A stretch of DNA of 64,000 bases, from contig NC_041002.1 of assembly GCF_004193775.1 (NCBI RefSeq), positions 35,251,112 through 35,315,111 on the forward strand. Reading direction: 5' to 3'. The notes under the pieces were generated by a model. That model worked only from the letters and a program-made list of their open reading frames with translations, was not told the DNA's origin and did no database searches. Position numbers and translations under genes: made by a program. The first letter of the stretch is position 1. Each line of letters begins with the position of its first letter. The stretch comes from Glycine soja. Taxonomy: Eukaryota > Streptophyta > Magnoliopsida > Fabales > Fabaceae. This document shows positions 59,105-64,000 of this stretch, in pieces.

Positions 59105-59285
59105 GTGAGTATACTTTTGATGTTCTTTTATTTTGAGTCATATGTATATAACTCAAGACATTTTATATGGCCTGTTTTGTCTAATTTTTAAAATTGGTCC
59201 TACTAGTTAATTACTTTAAATGCTTTTTGGGCCATATATATGTTAATGGTGTGCTTCTCATCATCTATTTTGTTTTTACATGTAG

Positions 59286-59321
59286 TTGGAGATTGTGGTG
59301 TCTACCTCAGGTGTGTTTGAG
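59286..59321 (+). pseudogene. KHG/KDPG aldolase gene fragment, exon b
   Basis: After ACATGTAG the exon reads 'LEIVVSTSGVFE' with a GTTGTT donor. The block 'GGISV-LEIV-ST-GVFEV' is continuous across the intron and matches the family. The glutamate of 'LEIV' lies in the region that carries the conserved Glu in this family. Confidence 0.65.
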
Positions 59322-59402
59322 GTTGTTTACCTAAATTTTTCTACTTCCTTACTAGTCTTGTTCTTAGATTTAGAATTCATATGCTTGGTTCGATCTGTGC
59401 AG

Positions 59403-59447
59403 GTTCTATAGCAGCTGGTGAAAGAGCATCCTATAATGGCCCTAGAG
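59403..59447 (+). pseudogene. KHG/KDPG aldolase gene fragment, exon c, with a stop
   Basis: After CTGTGCAG the exon reads Val-Leu, a TAG at 59409-59411, then 'QLVKEHPIMALE' with donor GTATGC. The stop lies where a Gln codon is expected, so a single C-to-T change explains it. No later exon with the Schiff-base lysine follows; gypsy LTR sequence begins at 59765. The gene is broken by both the stop and truncation. Confidence 0.65.
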
Positions 59448-59764
59448 GTATGCTTTAATCCTCTAAGTTTCTATCTAGTTTTTCATATGGCATCAATGTT
59501 CTTTGTTAGGGTGTATATCAGGTGAACCCGCCAAAAGTTTATGAATCTGGAGAACATATCATTGTCATTGCATTCTCTCAGTTCATTGAATTTTAGGACT
59601 GTGTCTGTGTATAGCACATCACCTAATGGACATGCTGATTGACTGACACATAAATGAGGATTATCATCAAGAATTGTTGATCCTTACTCTTGGATTTTTT
59701 TGCTTCTCTCTGAATTTTACTTAGCTATCAAACAGAGAATAATGATTTATTCTGTGGATTATGA
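59448..59764. other. Spacer between the aldolase fragment and gypsy LTR
   Basis: Non-coding and probably intronic or flanking sequence of the aldolase fragment. No exon recognised. Confidence 0.4.
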
Positions 59765-60170
59765 TGTGAATCTTACGGGGCAGAACGTTTGATACAGGCT
59801 ACGGAGATTTGGATGACGCCACTTCCGGTGAAGGAAGATAAGTCAGGGTAGACGCCACTTCCGGTGAAGGAAGATAAGTCAGGGTAGACGCCACAAGGAT
59901 TACCTTGATAAGTCTGATAATTGGTTCAACAAGGAACCCAGAGAGAAACTCTCACCAAATTTTGTCAAATGCCAAAAGTTTTTTTTATTCAAAACAAAAA
60001 CCAATACTTATAGTGTATCTGAACAAAAGATAAAAATAGACATGGGCTTTCTAAATAGTTTGGGCCAAAATTACAATAAATAAAAATTATAACTAAAAAA
60101 CATATTTAACTTGGGCCTTCAAATTAATATGGGCCTTCAGCAACAATTAATAATCTTGATAGTGTCTCTG
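59765..60170 (-). repeat. 3' LTR of a minus-strand gypsy element
   Basis: On the minus strand the segment carries GGGTTCCTTGTTGAACC and ends in CCCCGTAAGATTCACA, which are conserved parts of a legume gypsy LTR. A 36-bp unit (GACGCCACTTCCGGTGAAGG and following) is tandemly duplicated at 59815-59886. The LTR start toward 60170 is not certain. Confidence 0.6.
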
Positions 60171-60174
60171 CCTT

Positions 60175-60263
60175 TGGGCCTTCATCCTTCTCCACTTGGG
60201 CCTTCATCCTTCTCCACTCGGGGACTTTATCCTTCTCCACTTGGGCCTTCACCCTTCTCCACT
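60175..60263. repeat. Four tandem 22-23-bp units, TGGGCCTTCATCCTTCTCCA
   Basis: Units at 60175-60196, 60197-60218, 60219-60241 and 60242-60263, with the third and fourth slightly changed. They lie at the pol/LTR border of the minus-strand element. Confidence 0.85.
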
Positions 60264-60812
60264 TGGGCCTTTAGCCTGTATTTGGCCAATTTCAGGATTC
60301 TCATCATTCCCTCCTTCTTGGAAAACATTTGCCCTCAAATGTCCAAGATCATCACCAGGTTCAAGTACCTTCTTGACTTGCTTAGTATAACTTTCATTCT
60401 TCTTTGCAATTTGCACCACTGGCTTCCTTTTCTTGTTGTCATACAATCTTTTCACATACTCAACTTTGACCTGTGCATCCTTATGCTGAGTCTCTTGGGG
60501 CTTGCTGTTGAAAGTTGGCTTGTTAGGCAATGAAGCTTCTAGAAGGAGATCAACTTGATGTTCTATGCTTCTTGAAGGTGGCAATCCATGAGGAATCTCC
60601 TTGGGAAAGACATCTTTAAATTCCTGCAATAAGGGTTGAACACTAGGAGAAACATAAATAGTTAACTGGTTAGAATTATCACTCTCTCTCTCTTGTGTAT
60701 CATTCCATCTCTCAAGTGTATCACTATTCCTTTTTCTATTCCTCTGTGATGCCTCACTATTGTCTCTCTCTTGTTCTCTCTTTTCTCTCCTTCTGATTTG
60801 GTTATCACACAC
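60249..60812 (-). pseudogene. Internally deleted gypsy pol: RT lead-in joined to integrase tail
   Basis: One minus-strand frame of 187 codons starts in a charged linker, then reads 'VQPLLQEFKDVFPKEIPHGL' and 'RSIEHQVDLLLEASLPNKP', the conserved lead-in to gypsy RT. Without the catalytic RT, RNase H or integrase core it passes into 'VEYVKRLYDNKKRKPVVQIA' and 'KKVLEPGDDLGHLRANVFQE', which belong to the C-terminal end of integrase. The join keeps the frame open, an in-frame deletion of most of pol. Confidence 0.7.
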
Positions 60813-60845
60813 TTCTCTAAGGGATAGAGGTTTATGAATAATTTT

Positions 60846-61320
60846 CTAGTCATGGTGCTGGAAAGAAATCTTGTTGGTGAAGCCATCATGCATTGCTTTG
60901 GTGTCCTCTTCAATGTTGGCCCTTACTAGTGCCATCTCCATCTCCTTGTCCTCAACAGTCAAATTTCCTTGGGATAACCTCTGGAGTTTCTGTCGCATGG
61001 TTCTACTGTAGCTAGTTGGAGTATACCTCTTTCGCATAACCCTTCTCATCTCAGTCCATGTATCTATCTCCCGCCCTTCTTCTCTTTTCATCTCTCTTTG
61101 ATTTTTCTTCCACCAAACAAGGGCATAGTCTGAGAATGTAGCTACTGCTAACTTCACCTTCTGCTCTTCAGGATAATCATTGTATGAGAATGCATGCTGA
61201 ATCTTCATCTCCTAGTCAACATAGGCGTCTGGATCACTCCTGCCTTTAAAAGAGGATACATTGAGTTTTACTCCCTCAATTTTGTCTTGCCCCTCTATTC
61301 GGTTTGATCCATCATTGACC
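60846..61320 (-). pseudogene. Gypsy gag core of the minus-strand element
   Basis: The minus frame reads 'GVKLNVSSFKGRSDPDAYVD', a TAG where Trp is expected, then 'EMKIQHAFSYNDYPEEQKVK', 'ATFSDYALVWWKKNQREMKR' and 'RRVMRKRYTPTSYSRTMRQK', the retrotransposon gag domain of a common legume gypsy group. The frame continues to 'MALVRANIEEDTKAMHDGF'. Homology ends near 61320, where plus-strand pol-tail sequence of another element begins. Confidence 0.8.
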
Positions 61321-61326
61321 CTTTTT

Positions 61327-61449
61327 GATGCAATCCTCCCTAGGAAGGGACCAATCACTAGAACCATGAGTAAGAGGCTCCAAGAAGATTGGGCTAGAGC
61401 TACTGAAGAAGGCCCTAGGGTTCTCATGAACCTTAGGGTAGATTTCTGA
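61327..61449 (+). pseudogene. C-terminal tail of a gypsy polyprotein, plus strand
   Basis: The frame reads 'RKGPITRTMSKRLQEDWARA' and 'EEGPRVLMNLRVDF', then a stop. The 'GPITR' motif is common near the end of gypsy polyproteins. A matching minus-strand piece is at 45015-45125. It abuts the LTR that follows. Confidence 0.55.
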
Positions 61450-61481
61450 GCCCATGGGCCAAGGTTGGGTCCAATTATCTT

Positions 61482-62301
61482 TGTACATATTAGACTAGGA
61501 TGTCATTATATTTGGTCCTTGTATATAGGGCTCCATATTGTAGGTAGGGTACCCTAGAAATATAGGATTTTTCAGCCCTTGTATTTTTGGGCACCTAGAC
61601 TAGTTTTTGTATTAGGGGTAGTTTTGTAATTTCACATGCACTAAGTGGATATTTGATGTGTGTGGTTGGAAATAAATTTAATTGAATTGGTAGAAGCCCA
61701 ATCCAATTAAATTTTAGAGGGGGAGGTGAGCATTTGCTTACTACACCCCATTGCCACATCATATAGTCACACTTTGTGCATGTCCTTCATGCTTTTCATG
61801 CCTCATGACACCTAAGCACACTTAGTGGAGAATCTTGTAATTGATCTTGGATTAGTGGGCTGAACCATAACTAAAATTCACTAATCATAATTAGTGAAAT
61901 TTTGGCTCCAAAGTTTGGCTCCACAAATTCAATTTCAAATTCAAGTGAAATTTGAATTTCCCTCCAATTTTGTGTGACACTTAGGTTATAAATAGAGGTC
62001 ATGTGTGTGTATTTTTTTCAACTTTGATCATTTGAATATTAACTTCAGATTTCAGAGCTCCTTTTGAGCACAAAATTTCGTGCTCTTCTCTCTCTCTCCC
62101 TTCATTCATCTCCTTCTTCCTCCAAGCTCTTATCCATGGCCTCCTATGGTGGTGAGCTTCTTCTAGACTCATCTTCTCCTTGAAGTGGCGTCTCCTCTCT
62201 CTCTTCCTTCTCCATTCCGCTGCCATTTATCTTCCAAGAAGCAAAGGAATCCATTGATGAAGAAGATCCTAGGCCTACAAGCTCCAATGGAGCTTGCATC
62301 A
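61482..62301 (+). repeat. Gypsy LTR followed by a primer-binding site
   Basis: Begins TGTACATATTAGACTAGG and ends AATGGAGCTTGCATCA. It contains GGTTATAAATAGAGGTC (about 61984) as a TATA region and is homologous in inverted orientation to 44177-44997. Because a primer site follows, it serves as a 5' LTR for an element running past the window end. Confidence 0.75.
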
Positions 62302-62303
62302 TG

Positions 62304-62316
62304 TGGTATCAAGAGC
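62304..62316 (+). other. Primer-binding site, Met-type variant
   Basis: TGGTATCAAGAGC, the usual initiator-Met complement with one extra A (TGGTATCAGAGC expected). Confidence 0.7.
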
Positions 62317-64000
62317 ATCTTCATCTAGGTGATGTTCTTTTGCTTCCTCTATCTTTTTGTTCGGTGAATTCTCTTTAATTCCTTGTTCTTCATCTTATTC
62401 TCCATGTATATCCTCCATTGTCTTGTGGTTTGGTGCTGTTTAGAGTAGATTCAAAAAAAAATAAACCGATTAAATCTTAGATCTACACTTGTTCTTGCAT
62501 TTCTATGGTTCAAATTTTGTAGATCTACTCTTGAATCTTGTTTTTGTGTTGATTTTAGGTTCTATCATTTTTCATTCATAATATTCTTGTGCTGAACCTT
62601 TAGATCTAAATTTTGTTCCAAAATATTGATTAGAAAAAAAAAACACAAAAATCTAAGTGTAAATCACTTAATCCATGTTGTCTTAGAGTCATGTTTAGTC
62701 ATAGTAATTGTCACATTATGCTCTAAGTTTGTGTTGAATTTTTATTTTGTTTTTTGAATTCTAGATACATTTTTTCATGTATTCTTGTCATTCTTAGCCT
62801 ATCTTTTGAATTTTGAGTATAATTCATGCATGTTATTTAGTTCATAACATGTTCTAAATCAATTCCTAGAAGTAGTCTTGTTGTTGAACTCTTTTTTGTT
62901 TTCTAAGATTCCTACATGATGCCTATGATGAAGTTGAGATGTGGTGTTGAGTTGTGGCTGGATTTGTGAATCAAATAAGTCTTAAGCTCTCTTGAATTGT
63001 GTTATTCAAGATAATTGAGCATAAGCAAACACAAATTGTAACTATCCAAGCCTTAAGCAACATAAACACTACTCTTGATTTCTAGGTTGAAATCGCTGGT
63101 GCAGGCAGCTTGAACATACAAAAGTGTATAAATTACTGGGAATTGGTCACTACGTTTTTTGAGCTGAAACTTTTACTGAATTTTTTAGACATCTGGACCA
63201 AAATTATAAAAAAAGAACCAAGCGATTTGGATTAAAGGAAAAATAAAGAAAAATCTCACAAGTTGGCAGAAAAAATCAGTGTCCAGGAAAAAAAAAAAAA
63301 GTGAAAGGAAAGTGTGCTTGTTGTTTTGGCTCAAAATTTGTTCTATAATTGGTGCCTATTTTATACTAATCCTAGTTCTGAAATTTCAATTGAAAATTAT
63401 TGTGAAAACAAGTGCCAAAACTAGAGGTTTCTTGAGTCTTTTTTTTTTTAGTTTTTCTACTCTACTCTAGAGCCATTCTAGGTTTCTCTTTGAGTCCTAG
63501 CTTGCTTTTTGTGCTTTCCATTGCTTTAATTGTTGAATAATCCTTGGAAATTTGTCTTGTTAAAACTCTATTGGTTTAGCTTTCATTTCATTTTTTTTGT
63601 CTTTGGTTATTGCTTGTCTCTTTGTTTCCTTGCTTGTGATTTGCCATATAGGGAATTGGAAAGGAGGATTGGTGCCATATCTTGAAGAATTTGAGTCAAG
63701 AAGCAAGGGGCCAACCACCTTAAGAGCTATTGGACTAAGAAGCACTCCAAATTGAGTGAAACACTAAAGAGAGAATAGCCACCACAATTGAGGACTTTTT
63801 TCTTTGTAATTTTGTAATTGGCAATTTGCTTTGCTTTCAAATTTTGTAACAAAAAGGCCTTTCATTGGAAGTAAGTTGGGAGCCTCCGCTAGGTCACCCT
63901 ACTTCCATTTGTGTGTAATAATTTTAGGCAATTTTCCCTTAGGATAGTGAGTGTTTTGTTGGGAACCTTAAATGAGGTCATCCAAACACTCTTAGGATCC
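62317..64000 (+). mobile_element. 5' leader of a gypsy element, truncated by the window edge
   Basis: Non-coding, with runs such as CATTGGAAGTAAGTTGGGAG and GGTCACCCTACTTCC near 63865-63905 that I know from leaders of legume gypsy elements just before gag. No gag ATG is reached by position 64000. Confidence 0.55.

Noticed and set aside
51422..59764. A complete CACTA element with both ends
   Set aside because: I searched by eye for the inverted CACTACTA end to the right and did not find it, so only the left end is claimed.
60111..60533. 140-codon plus-strand frame rich in Leu/Pro/Ser
   Set aside because: It is antisense to the gypsy pol remnant and runs through a 22-bp tandem repeat; no independent support.

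Overview
The window looks like plant nuclear DNA from a gene-poor, repeat-rich part of a legume genome, most likely soybean or another Glycine (an inference). The reasons are the AT-rich sequence, long (TA)n tracts, many LTR retrotransposons of types I associate with Glycine (SIRE-like copia, Athila-like, Tat-like and other gypsy), and many copies of a palindrome centred on AATCGATT inside LTRs. I found no intact host gene, no tRNA or rRNA gene and no CRISPR array. Nearly all coding signal is transposon protein, mostly broken by stops and frameshifts, plus a few short fragments of ordinary plant genes.

Layout. 1-9.3 kb: degenerate retroelement DNA, a short LTR (5734-6078), a MITE (6700-6870), a (TA)n tract and a minus-strand LINE RNase H remnant (8793-9297). 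9.37-16.1 kb: two gypsy fragments of one family joined tail to tail; LTR, gag, protease, RT, RNase H and integrase run rightward to about 13.85 kb, then RT, protease, gag and LTR run on the other strand. 16.3-18.9 kb: a third related LTR, a remnant of a 'putative gypsy-type transposon' protein and a 106-bp tandem duplication. 22.2-22.7 kb: a second RNase H remnant.

23,136-29,859 is the best preserved unit: a complete LTR retrotransposon with TAAGT target duplications, an initiator-Met primer site, two LTRs of about 1.66 kb, a gag with two nonsense codons, a second ORF of a different kind with its own TATA-like leader, several polypurine tracts, and no pol. An inverted solo LTR of the same family follows at 30,156-31,760 with perfect CAAGG duplications. 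These LTRs carry an array of short hairpins with constant loops and differing but self-complementary stems.

31.8-51.4 kb: AT-rich DNA with a CACTA end, an Athila-like LTR, an hAT-like end, an 87-bp tandem duplication, more gypsy and copia LTRs, two adjacent MITE-like inverted repeats and (TA)n tracts. 51.4-59.5 kb starts with another CACTA terminus and then holds exon-sized fragments of at least five unrelated plant genes (WD40 protein, HSP90, a long coiled-coil protein, GH3 amido synthetase, KHG/KDPG aldolase) on both strands. This looks like a transposon-captured or otherwise shuffled segment. 59.8-64 kb: a minus-strand gypsy miniature with internal deletions, then a plus-strand gypsy pol tail, LTR, primer site and leader that runs off the right edge.

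All calls were made by reading the sequence and translations by eye. Family names come from recalled motif patterns, not from searches.
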